Below are positions 16,202 to 23,743 of a stretch of 64,000 nt of DNA, one piece after another (position 1 is the stretch's first letter; each line of letters starts with the position of its first letter). This stretch comes from Mycolicibacterium canariasense (GTDB lineage: Bacteria > Actinomycetota > Actinomycetes > Mycobacteriales > Mycobacteriaceae). A program made the position numbers and the translations under genes. The notes beneath the pieces are model-generated. The model did not search any database. It was not told the origin of the DNA and saw only the letters and a program-made list of their open reading frames with translations. The stretch is taken from assembly GCF_002101555.1 (NCBI RefSeq), contig NZ_LQOL01000025.1, positions 1 through 64,000 on the forward strand. Direction: 5' to 3'.

Positions 16202-17338
16202 TTACTCCCTAAGTACATCGCAAGCGCCGAGAACGATGCCCGTAGAGTGCAGTGATACGTCGTACAGATGCCCGTCGCTGGCACTATACGTAGGAATGGC
16301 TTCCGCAAAAGCTCGCCGGTATTGGGCGGCCAACGTGGCGAAGTCTTCTAAGGTTGGATTCCCGCTATCGCGTCCGAGCTGTTCCAACGTATCGGCTGAT
16401 GATCGAAGTAACGGAACCATGCTCTCGTACATGTCCCGCTGTTCCGGAGTCCACTGGCCAGCAGGGATATTGGCATCAATTTTCGCCCAGTCCGCTGAGT
16501 CATTTCTGAACTGGTCAGTAGCCTTGTTCCAATCATCACATACTGGGTTTTCCTCTACGAGAAACTTAAGCGGGTTACTGGCATCTCCAACCGGTCCGAT
16601 CTTCGATGGAGGCTCGCCGCCAGTTAACAGAGGACCTCGAGCCGCAGCGGAGCCGGAAGAGATTGCTTGACAGACGTCAGAGATTGCGGTGGCTGCGCTG
16701 ACGGCTGTTAGCGCTAGCTCATTATCCTTCGGAACATAGACCGGAATGCGGTCTGCATAAGGACGCGCATAGGCGATGAACTGCTCGTACAGTTCACGCA
16801 TTACGCGGTGGGGTGTCAGCTTGACCAGCCTCTCGGTCTGATTTGCCGCATCGCGTAATGCGCGACCGATGGCTTGATACTGGCCGCGAGTGGCCGGGTC
16901 CCAGCTAGTCGCAGGTATCGACGGATCGCGTTGGGCCCAGCCTTGGTTCGATACATCGGCCCAGGTGTTGTTTATCGGAACCCACGGCGCACACGACGGA
17001 TCCTCGGTAATCACCGAGACCGGCCCGGTGTCATTCGCACTCGCAAAATCTGATGTCGGCGCACCGCTCGTCGTCGGTGCCGCGGTCGGCTTATCCGTCC
17101 CGCCACTGCTTTTCGTGCATGACACCGCCACGACTGCCGTCACGGCGATAACGCCGACCAGCGCCACCCCGCCGATGATCCATTTCACGAATCCGCGCTT
17201 CTGCGGCGGCGGCGGTGTCTGCGGCCAGCCCTGCTGCGGATTCCACTGCGGGCCGGGCTGCCCGCCGGGATAGCCCTGCGGCCAGCCACCGGGTCCGGGA
17301 TTCCAGGAACCGTTGGGCGGCGGGGGAGGCTGAGTCAC
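16202..17338 (-). CDS. Proline-rich N-terminus membrane protein, unknown function
   Basis: A 378-residue bitopic protein I cannot name. Residues 1-47 are rich in Pro, Gly, Trp and Gln (for example GGWPQGYPGGQPGPQW), a composition typical of mycobacterial membrane proteins with disordered cytosolic tails. One membrane helix spans ~50-72. The remaining ~300 residues would be extracytoplasmic, with four widely spaced cysteines (in SCAPW, DVCQA, PVCDDW and GACDV) that could form two disulfides. Two copies of a related unit seem present: CAPWVPINNTW and CDDWNKATDQF each precede a similar helical stretch. The GTG start overlaps the espJ-like stop as GTGA, so it is translationally coupled. Part of the gene is only 43% GC (16501-16560). 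Confidence 0.75.
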   Translation of the reverse strand: MTQPPPPPNGSWNPGPGGWPQGYPGGQPGPQWNPQQGWPQTPPPPQKRGFVKWIIGGVALVGVIAVTAVVAVSCTKSSGGTDKPTAAPTTSGAPTSDFASANDTGPVSVITEDPSCAPWVPINNTWADVSNQGWAQRDPSIPATSWDPATRGQYQAIGRALRDAANQTERLVKLTPHRVMRELYEQFIAYARPYADRIPVYVPKDNELALTAVSAATAISDVCQAISSGSAAARGPLLTGGEPPSKIGPVGDASNPLKFLVEENPVCDDWNKATDQFRNDSADWAKIDANIPAGQWTPEQRDMYESMVPLLRSSADTLEQLGRDSGNPTLEDFATLAAQYRRAFAEAIPTYSASDGHLYDVSLHSTGIVLGACDVLRE

Positions 17339-18102
17339 AACACATTCTCCGGTGATTGACGTGATGACGCGTGACGGTGCGCATCCCCAGAAACCTCGTC
17401 GGGAACACGCTCGGCATTCGGCACCGCGGGCGCAGCACCGGAGGTGGTGGGCTCCGTCGACTCCTCGGGCGATTCCTCTCGCCGGTGTTTGCCCTCCCGG
17501 TCCTGCTCATCCTCGGGCTTTCCGTCGGGCTTCTCCGAGCCGCCAGCCTTGCCGGCAACCTGACTCACCTGCTCGGCGACCTGCTGTGCACCCTGCATCG
17601 CGGCCTGCGGCAGCGAGCCCGCCATTCCCATCACCTGCTGGGGAATCTGCGCCGCCTGGCTGGCCATCTGCATCGGCATCTGCAACATCTGGCCGAGCTG
17701 GTCCGCGCCCTGCGCGGCATCAGCCGCCGGTCCGCCCACACCCGCAGCTACACCCGAGGCGGGCGACCCGGCGCTTCCGCCGCCGCCGCCACCACTTCCC
17801 GAGCCGCCGCCCATCTGACCCGACAGCTTGGCGTGCGACTGCGCATCGGTGGCCGCATAGCGCTCGGCGACGGTCTTGATGTTCTGCGCGAACTGGGCGG
17901 TCTGCGCCTTCAGCACCGGCAAGCCGGCCGCGATCGGCGCGAGGAACTGCGGCGCCACCGCCGCGATCGCCGTAGACAACGGATCGGAGCCACTGGGCGT
18001 ATAACCGGTGGGCGGCTGGGGGATGCCCTGCGACGCCGTCAAGAAGTTGTCACCCGCCTGGGACAACGCCGTGGTGTCAACCTTCAGCGTCTCAGGCGCC
18101 AT
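17335..18102 (-). CDS. EspJ-like ESX-1 secretion-associated protein
   Basis: A 255-residue protein related to EspJ (Rv3878) by overall design. An N-terminal helical domain starts LKVDTTALSQAGDNF and contains a YAATD (Tyr82-Asp86) YxxxD type VII secretion signal. A glycine-serine run follows, then a segment rich in Gln, Met and Ala (QMLQMPMQMASQAAQIPQQ), and an acidic tail. The extreme C-terminus contains AERVPDE and ends PENVL. The ATG at 18102 follows GAGGCGGG and gives the expected family N-terminus. Upstream in-frame starts would add unrelated cysteine-rich sequence. It is the first gene of a tightly coupled set with the membrane protein and espK-like genes. Confidence 0.75.
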   Translation of the reverse strand: MAPETLKVDTTALSQAGDNFLTASQGIPQPPTGYTPSGSDPLSTAIAAVAPQFLAPIAAGLPVLKAQTAQFAQNIKTVAERYAATDAQSHAKLSGQMGGGSGSGGGGGGSAGSPASGVAAGVGGPAADAAQGADQLGQMLQMPMQMASQAAQIPQQVMGMAGSLPQAAMQGAQQVAEQVSQVAGKAGGSEKPDGKPEDEQDREGKHRREESPEESTEPTTSGAAPAVPNAERVPDEVSGDAHRHASSRQSPENVL

Positions 18103-18405
18103 GACGACCCGCCTCAACGGACGTGGCACGGACCCCCGAAACCCCCGCGGCTCGGCCTGGGCCCATGGGCTCAACCAGCATCGACAATCCCCTCCGCATA
18201 CCTCAGCTAAGACACTACCCAACCTGCAGAGGCCGTTGATGCAGAACATTCCGGGCTTTGCGCAGCACAAAGCCCGGAGGAATTGATGCGAGTCACCCCG
18301 ACAGGAAGCTCCGCTTGTTTGCTGGGGATAGTCCGGGTGGCGGGTCAGCCGACGTAGCGGACGTGCGATGGAGCCGAAGCGCGCTGCCAGAACGGCATCA
18401 AAGGC
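18103..18405. other. Intergenic region between espC-like and espJ-like genes
   Basis: About 300 bp without a convincing gene on either strand. It contains one strong inverted repeat (18251-18277, listed separately) and should hold the promoter of the espJ-like/membrane/espK-like set, although I could not pick out a -10 with confidence. No remnant of a coding sequence was recognised. Confidence 0.5.
18251..18277. terminator. Perfect 10-bp hairpin downstream of the espC-like gene
   Basis: CCGGGCTTTG and CAAAGCCCGG form a perfect stem around a 7-base loop. It lies about 130 bp past the espC-like stop on the minus strand. There is no U-tract, but mycobacterial terminators often lack one. Confidence 0.5.
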
Positions 18406-19167
18406 TCAATCCGCTTGCGGATGGGTCGGTGCCGGACGCTGGCGAGGAGCGGAGGGCTCCACCGGTGCACGCTCGGCCGGTGACGTAGGTCCAGCTTCGG
18501 CTCGGGCCTCCTGCTCCTTTTCCTCGGTGCCGTGCTTGTCCCTGTCCTCGGCTTTCTCCTCGGCGCGGCGGTCGTCCTTCTCGATCTGGGCGCTCTTGAC
18601 CTCGGATTGGCCTCCGATACCCGACGCCGACTGCGCCGCTTGCTGCACACCTTGCATGATCTGCTGCGGAATCTGCTGCAATCCCTGGGCTAATCCCTGC
18701 AGTGGTTGGGTGATCGACTGAGCCATCTGGCCGACCTGCTGTCCCACCTGGCCCAGCACCTGCCCCATCTGGCCGGCCATGTCCCCGCCGGCTCCACCAG
18801 AGGAAGCCGGCGCGCCGCCAACAGCAGAGCCTGCGGATCGCCCCGGTGCATCCTTGCCTTCGAGAACATCAGCAGCTGCCTTGAGTCGTTCAGCTCCCTG
18901 CTGATCGCCTGCCGCATACGCCTGCGCGGCCTTCTGCAGGAGCTCAGAGATGGTGCTCGCCGCCGTCGACGTGACGCCAAGCGTGTTCTGCCGGCCGGCC
19001 AGGACTCCCGACAGTGCGGTGTTCACGGCCGAGGCGATGACGCCATGGCTGGTCTCGACACCCGATCCGTCAACACCGGCAAGACCGGACAGTCCCGCCG
19101 CGACAGCGGAATGCAGTTGCGAGTAGTTCAGCACCCCGTCGGTCTGGACATGAAGCGGATCAGTCAT
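18406..19167 (-). CDS. EspC-like (DUF2580) type VII secretion substrate with long tail
   Basis: A 253-residue protein whose first ~100 residues match the EspC/EspF family: ETSHGVIAS carries the family S/T-H-G (residues 40-42), followed by an NTAL helix and the secretion signal YAAGD (Tyr84-Asp88). EspC and EspF are only ~100 residues. Here a ~150-residue extension is added, rich in Gln, Gly and Met, then acidic-basic, and containing AERAPVE near the end. Family members are exported by ESX-1 together with an EspA/EspE partner. The EspA/E-like gene at 21332-23716 is the obvious candidate partner. The ATG at 19167 follows GGAGG, with TAGAAT at 19203-19198 as a likely -10. Confidence 0.75.
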   Translation of the reverse strand: MTDPLHVQTDGVLNYSQLHSAVAAGLSGLAGVDGSGVETSHGVIASAVNTALSGVLAGRQNTLGVTSTAASTISELLQKAAQAYAAGDQQGAERLKAAADVLEGKDAPGRSAGSAVGGAPASSGGAGGDMAGQMGQVLGQVGQQVGQMAQSITQPLQGLAQGLQQIPQQIMQGVQQAAQSASGIGGQSEVKSAQIEKDDRRAEEKAEDRDKHGTEEKEQEARAEAGPTSPAERAPVEPSAPRQRPAPTHPQAD

Positions 19168-19197
19168 CGTCGTCGGCCTCCGTTCGGTTCGAAGCTC

Positions 19198-19203
19198 ATT
19201 CTA
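19198..19203 (-). promoter_or_regulatory. -10 hexamer for the espC-like gene
   Basis: TAGAAT on the minus strand fits TAnnnT. It would start transcription near 19190, leaving a leader of about 23 nt that contains the GGAGG ribosome site. This suggests the espC-like gene can be transcribed apart from the upstream lipoprotein genes. Confidence 0.45.
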
Positions 19204-19234
19204 TTGGCGACGGCTTCGAGGAAGTGACGGATAT

Positions 19235-20177
19235 TCAGTCGTTCTCCGGCCAGCCCGGCATTGCTGGTTTAATCGGGGGAGCTTCAGTGAGGATGGTGGT
19301 CGCTTGCCTGGCACGCTGAGCGGCGTCGAGGGGGAAACGCGCCAAGCATTCCTGTTTCATTGCGTCTTGAGCGGCGATCGCTTCATGCGTGCGCTGAGTG
19401 TCCTCCGGGCTTCCCGGGACAAGCCCAGGAAAGTCAGTGTCTGCCCAGAGGTCGACCTCGTCGGCTCCGGTGACAAACCAGGGCCCGAACACGTCCGTCG
19501 TGGGAGCCGGTAGGGGTCCGAACTGTGGGCGTCCCGGCCGGCTGCGGTGGCGAGTCAATTGCAGCTGCGGTCTTGTCGCTGAACTCGATTCTCCACGTCT
19601 TGACGTTTCCTGCGTCGGCGCGGCCTGAATTCCGAGCGTATTCGTATGCGATCGGCGTGTATCCGTCGGGGGAGCGGAGATAGACGCCGAACGTCATGTC
19701 GCAGACAAACGCTCGGAAACCGGTCGGAATCTGTTCTACACGAAGGACATGGAGGGCTTCGTTTCCAACCGTCGGCTTGACGTTGCCGTGCGTGGGCTTG
19801 CCTTTGAATCCTCGAATGTAGCGCTTGGCGTAGGGAGTGCGAGCCCACTCCGTTGATCCCCGCTCGAGGAGTTCGGGAGTGGCTCGTAGATATCCTGGAT
19901 AGCCCGCGTCGAAATCGTCTGTGTGCGAGATGATCAGCCACGATTCCAGGTAGGCGCGTAGGGGTACGGCCCAGCCGGTGGTCAGATCGAAGCCGGGTTC
20001 GGCAGTCCATTGGAGCCGGAAGTCGTAGAGCAGTGGCGGCCAGTTGCGCTTCGATTGAGTCGATGATGGCGCAGTGGGCTGATGTGGCGACGCCCCGCAA
20101 CCGGCGATCGTCACCGTCAGCGCAATTGCCAGGGCCAACAGGCATTTCAGCCTTCTTGTCGTAAGCAAACTGACCAT
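19235..20177 (-). pseudogene. Frameshifted lipoprotein gene, paralogue of the 20449-21318 gene
   Basis: The first part encodes a lipoprotein: a signal ending IAGC, then WPPLLYDFRLQWTAEPGFDL. The intact neighbour has WPPLLNDFRFHWSAEPGIDL at the same place. Around position 19533 the frame changes. The old frame becomes nonsense, while the frame one base on continues with PQFGPLPAPTTDVFGPWFVTGA, matching PQRGPAPAPDQDLFANWFMTGA of the neighbour. Removing one base from the G3 run (minus strand, 19535-19533) would restore a single ~310-residue protein. The lesion may be a true mutation, phase variation or a sequencing error. Function unknown. In its intact form it would be an outer-face lipoprotein. 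Confidence 0.7.
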
Positions 20178-20448
20178 CCTCACTTATGCGGCATCAGCGG
20201 ATTGAACTCGCCCGGAGGTACAGATCGAGGCGATGACGCCATGGCCGGCGTCGACCGTCCTTAAGTCGTTAGTGCTCAAGGTAATTACCCCGTACGTCCT
20301 CTTCCGGCTTCGTGTCACATCTCTGAGTCGTGTTGCACGCGGTGAGCTGTCGACAACGCCGGGCTGTCAGTCGCCTACCGGACTCTCAGCGGTCAGAGCT
20401 GGTGATGAACCACTGGGGGACCTGGAGGTAGCTTGCAAGGCGATTTGT
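20178..20448. other. Intergenic region with an espC-like remnant
   Basis: No intact gene. On the minus strand, 20255-20227 matches the espC-like gene's DNA at 26 of 29 bases over the conserved ETSHGVIAS segment (here VDAGHGVIAS) and then runs to a stop. Both flanks are unrelated to the gene. This looks like the decayed remainder of a second espC-like copy. The rest may hold the promoter of the frameshifted lipoprotein gene. Confidence 0.5.
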
Positions 20449-21318
20449 TCAGCTTGCATCCAGCGGCCAACCGGGGACCGCATCGCCATGCGGCGGAGGA
20501 CTGTCCTTGAAGCCTGTGATGATGGCAAGTCTCTCGCTTTCGTTCTGGGGCATGACCTGGCTGCAACGCTGCTGAAGCGAAGCTGGCGGCCAGCGAAGCG
20601 GTTCGGGTGCATCCTTCGGTCCCCATCCCCCGAAGCTGGCTCCGGTCATGAACCAGTTAGCGAACAAATCTTGATCGGGTGCTGGGGCAGGTCCGCGCTG
20701 TGGCACCGAAACAGGCGCCGGGCCGCCTCTTTCCAGCTGGGTGAGTGTGATGCGAAACGGACGCACGCCGCTGCCTGGGCGTGGTTGGGCGTTTGACTGA
20801 AAGGCTGCAACGGAGACGAACTTCCCAGGATGTACCTCGCTCTCCATAAAGTTCGTATAGTCACCTGTGCAGCCAAGTACGTCCCATCCATCAGGAGTCG
20901 AGTTCATCTCGAGAAGGTGGTACTGAACGGCTCCGTAGTGAGGGCGGGCGTCTTTAGAAGTGATGCTGTAACCCTCGCCTAGCGGGCGGATCCCCGTCAC
21001 TTGTAGCTCGGGCGCTTCGCGATACGTCTGGTTCTCTGGCGTGGCGCGCATAAAGCCGGGATACACGTTATTGATGTCGGCGGTGAACGTCGCGATGTCG
21101 TAGGACTCCAAGTAAGCGCGGATGATCACGGCCGGTCCGGTGAAGAGGTCGATACCAGGTTCAGCGGACCAGTGGAACCGGAAGTCGTTGAGTAGCGGGG
21201 GCCAATGTGGGGACAGGCGGCCCGGCGCCGCGCTCGGCAAAGGCGACAAGCCGGTTTGCGAGAGACCGCCACATCCAGCCAACACGACAACGACCATCAG
21301 CGTTGTCAACAGGCGCAT
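20449..21318 (-). CDS. Lipoprotein of unknown function, esp island
   Basis: A 289-residue exported protein. The ATG at 21318 starts a short signal peptide ending in the lipobox VLAGC, so the mature protein would be lipid-anchored outside the membrane. The mature N-terminus carries WPPLLNDFRFHWSAEPGIDL, shared with the frameshifted paralogue immediately downstream. The C-terminus contains NWFMTGASFGGWGP. No enzymatic motif is visible. It resembles small mycobacterial lipoproteins that I associate loosely with LppJ, but this is not verified. The start codon lies 13 bp after the EspA/E-like stop (21332), suggesting the two proteins are made together. Confidence 0.75.
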   Translation of the reverse strand: MRLLTTLMVVVVLAGCGGLSQTGLSPLPSAAPGRLSPHWPPLLNDFRFHWSAEPGIDLFTGPAVIIRAYLESYDIATFTADINNVYPGFMRATPENQTYREAPELQVTGIRPLGEGYSITSKDARPHYGAVQYHLLEMNSTPDGWDVLGCTGDYTNFMESEVHPGKFVSVAAFQSNAQPRPGSGVRPFRITLTQLERGGPAPVSVPQRGPAPAPDQDLFANWFMTGASFGGWGPKDAPEPLRWPPASLQQRCSQVMPQNESERLAIITGFKDSPPPHGDAVPGWPLDAS

Positions 21319-21331
21319 CGCGGATGCTTGC

Positions 21332-23716
21332 TTACGTCGCACCGTAGGCCGCCGCAACGTAGCTCCGCCAGTAGGCGGTCATCAGATCATCGATAGGGCG
21401 GTCGACTCCGACCGAATCGAGGTACGCGTTGACGCTGTTGTGAAAGTCCCTGTACTCCTTGCTTCCTGACTGGTCAGGTGCTGTGAGTTCGCCGGACTGG
21501 AGGTACTCATCAATCAATGACATGTTCCCAGCGTTCGCATTCGCCAACACCTGCGCCAGATACTGCTGGGTCGGAAACGTTCCGGGGATGGTCACATTCG
21601 GGGGCTTACCTTCCAGGGGTTCGGGGCCGATGATGAAGTCCTTTCCGATCGAGCCGGCCTCGGATGCCAGCCCGCCGGGTGTTCCTCCATGCCCTGCCAC
21701 AGTTGTCGCGAGATCGAAGAGCTTCCCCTGCAGCTGCCACGATTCGTGGCGCGCCTGGAACTCGTTGTGCAGCCTGGATGCGGCCTCGTCATAGCTTCCG
21801 AGGTTCAGCGCTGCTTGCAGACGGCCGGCCGATTGCATGGCGAAATCGTCCTTCACCGGATTCCCGCTCGCGGCTGACAGCGCTGCGTTCTCGAACGCCT
21901 TGTTGACGTGCTGCTGGGTGTTCTCGAAGAGAATCTCGCTGGCGGTCTTCGGCGCACCGGACCCTGGCTGTTGATCTAACGGTGGATGGTCCGACATCAG
22001 CACACTCATCAGATGGCGGGTCTTCACGGGTTCGGTCTGGGATTGATCGGCGGGATCGAGCGGCGCGAAAAGTCCGTTGTTGCCTCCGGTGTTGTTGCCG
22101 ACCATATCGTCAAAGTACGGCGACAATGCTCGGGCCATGTCCCTGGTGAGCTCTGGGTTGACTTGGCCGAGTGATTGACCCTCCGCCCCATAGCCTCTGG
22201 TGCTATCGAGATTGAGCAGATGGTTGTCCGGATTGCTGGTGAACTCAGCGAGGGCGTGGGCTGTTTCGGCCGCCCGCCCCGTCGAGTCCTGATCGGCAGA
22301 CTGCTCCACCCAGTCGAACAGGCCGCCGGCCGCCAGGCCGTCGTCCTGCCACTGGTGGTTGGTCAGGTCATGCAGGAACTTGTCACCGCCGGCGCCGGTC
22401 ACCGTGTCGTGGATGACCATGTCGTCCTTGTTCACCGAGTTGAGCATGTTCTGCAGGGTCGGATCGACGTTCTCGTGGTACCACCGCGGCGCGTCATCGC
22501 CAGGGCCGAATCCGGTCCCCGGTGCCTGTGGTATCGGCTGACGGTTGGAAATATCGAGCATCTCTTGGCTTTTCGCCATCATTCCAGCGTCCAAGGCGGA
22601 ACCTTGTTGCAAGTTGCTGTTGCCCTGCTGCATCACGTTCGCGAGATCATTGAGGCCTTGCGTCGGCTGAAGCGGACCTGTCGGTTCCGGGGGAACGATC
22701 CAGCGTCCATCCTCGAATACGCCGCTCGACATCGGCTGCGTCATCGCAGGTCCGTCCAAAACCTTCTGGACGCCATCAGGTAGCGCGTACTTGCCGCCGC
22801 TCGCGGGCCGATCGATCGACGGCGGCTCGGTCTGCGGAAGTCCGGTGGTGATGTGCGGGTTCGAAGCAAGCTGGAACACGTCTGCGACACGGCCGCCATC
22901 GGATCCGGACTTGTCCATGATGGCTTTGATTTCGGCAGGCGTCTTGTCCCCGAATGCTCTCGAAAAGCCCTGGAGATAGGACATCTGGTCGGGTGGCAGG
23001 GTGAGATTCCCGTTGTGCAGCGCCGCCTGCTGCTCAGGGGTCAAGGTGGTGTTCTGGGTCAGGCGCTCTCGCTGCTCGGGGGTGAGTTGCCCGTTTTGTA
23101 AGGCCTCGGAATCCTCAGCCCCGGTCTCGCTGGGCGACTTGTCTTCGCCGGTCGTCGCTTCGCCGTTCCCCTTGATCCCTTGGAAGTCGCCCTTGCCCTC
23201 TTTCGGCCCGCCCCCGAACTTCTGATCGGTCGAGAGCTTCTCCCACTCCGACCCCAGCCCGCGGATCTTGCCGGCGATGGTGTTCAGCTCACCGTTGGAA
23301 GCCATGATGACGCCGGAGACCCGGCTCAGCCCCTCCCGCACGATCGGGACCAGATCGCGGTCGCGATTCTTGCCCGGTGGCACCTGCGCCGCGGCGTCGA
23401 GAACCCATTTCTTGATGCCGTCGAGGGTCTGCCTGCCGTTGGCCACCACCTGTGCGGACTCCGTGACGTGCGCGCCGAGGCGTTGGTCCAGCACGGCCAG
23501 TTGGGCGAACACCTTGGCGTGATCGGTGTTGACGGCGCCGTAGGCGTTCGCCGCGGCTCCCGTCCATTTGGATCCGGGGGCCGCGGTCTCGACGGTGGAC
23601 TGCATCTGGCGCAGCGACGCGCTCTGGTCTAAGCGTTCACCGGATTGCGGTGTCCCCGTCCCGAAGGTCTCGCGTGCCTTCGACCACGTCGACAGAAACG
23701 CGTCCAGCACACTCAC
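21332..23716 (-). CDS. Large EspA/EspE-like secretion-associated protein
   Basis: A 794-residue protein. Its first ~110 residues resemble the EspA/EspE N-domain: AFLSTWSKARETFGTGTP, then W51-T-G53 (WxG) in GSKWTGAAANAYG, and a DQRLGAHVTESAQVV helix. Residues ~200-265 contain short degenerate repeats of the form LTPEQ(R/Q)..L (GQLTPEQRERL, TTLTPEQQAAL, LTLPPDQMSYL). The remaining ~500 residues are soluble, largely helical and rich in Asp, Asn and Gln. They resemble the 'TPR repeat region-containing' proteins common in mycobacteria. No toxin motif was recognised. The GTG start follows GGAGGG. It heads the esp island and overlaps nothing upstream. Confidence 0.75.
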   Translation of the reverse strand: MSVLDAFLSTWSKARETFGTGTPQSGERLDQSASLRQMQSTVETAAPGSKWTGAAANAYGAVNTDHAKVFAQLAVLDQRLGAHVTESAQVVANGRQTLDGIKKWVLDAAAQVPPGKNRDRDLVPIVREGLSRVSGVIMASNGELNTIAGKIRGLGSEWEKLSTDQKFGGGPKEGKGDFQGIKGNGEATTGEDKSPSETGAEDSEALQNGQLTPEQRERLTQNTTLTPEQQAALHNGNLTLPPDQMSYLQGFSRAFGDKTPAEIKAIMDKSGSDGGRVADVFQLASNPHITTGLPQTEPPSIDRPASGGKYALPDGVQKVLDGPAMTQPMSSGVFEDGRWIVPPEPTGPLQPTQGLNDLANVMQQGNSNLQQGSALDAGMMAKSQEMLDISNRQPIPQAPGTGFGPGDDAPRWYHENVDPTLQNMLNSVNKDDMVIHDTVTGAGGDKFLHDLTNHQWQDDGLAAGGLFDWVEQSADQDSTGRAAETAHALAEFTSNPDNHLLNLDSTRGYGAEGQSLGQVNPELTRDMARALSPYFDDMVGNNTGGNNGLFAPLDPADQSQTEPVKTRHLMSVLMSDHPPLDQQPGSGAPKTASEILFENTQQHVNKAFENAALSAASGNPVKDDFAMQSAGRLQAALNLGSYDEAASRLHNEFQARHESWQLQGKLFDLATTVAGHGGTPGGLASEAGSIGKDFIIGPEPLEGKPPNVTIPGTFPTQQYLAQVLANANAGNMSLIDEYLQSGELTAPDQSGSKEYRDFHNSVNAYLDSVGVDRPIDDLMTAYWRSYVAAAYGAT

Positions 23717-23743
23717 GTGATCCCTCCCGTCACGACATCGATC

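Noticed and set aside
13838..23716. The esp island as a prophage or transposon
   Set aside because: No integrase, transposase, terminal repeat or attachment site was found at its borders.
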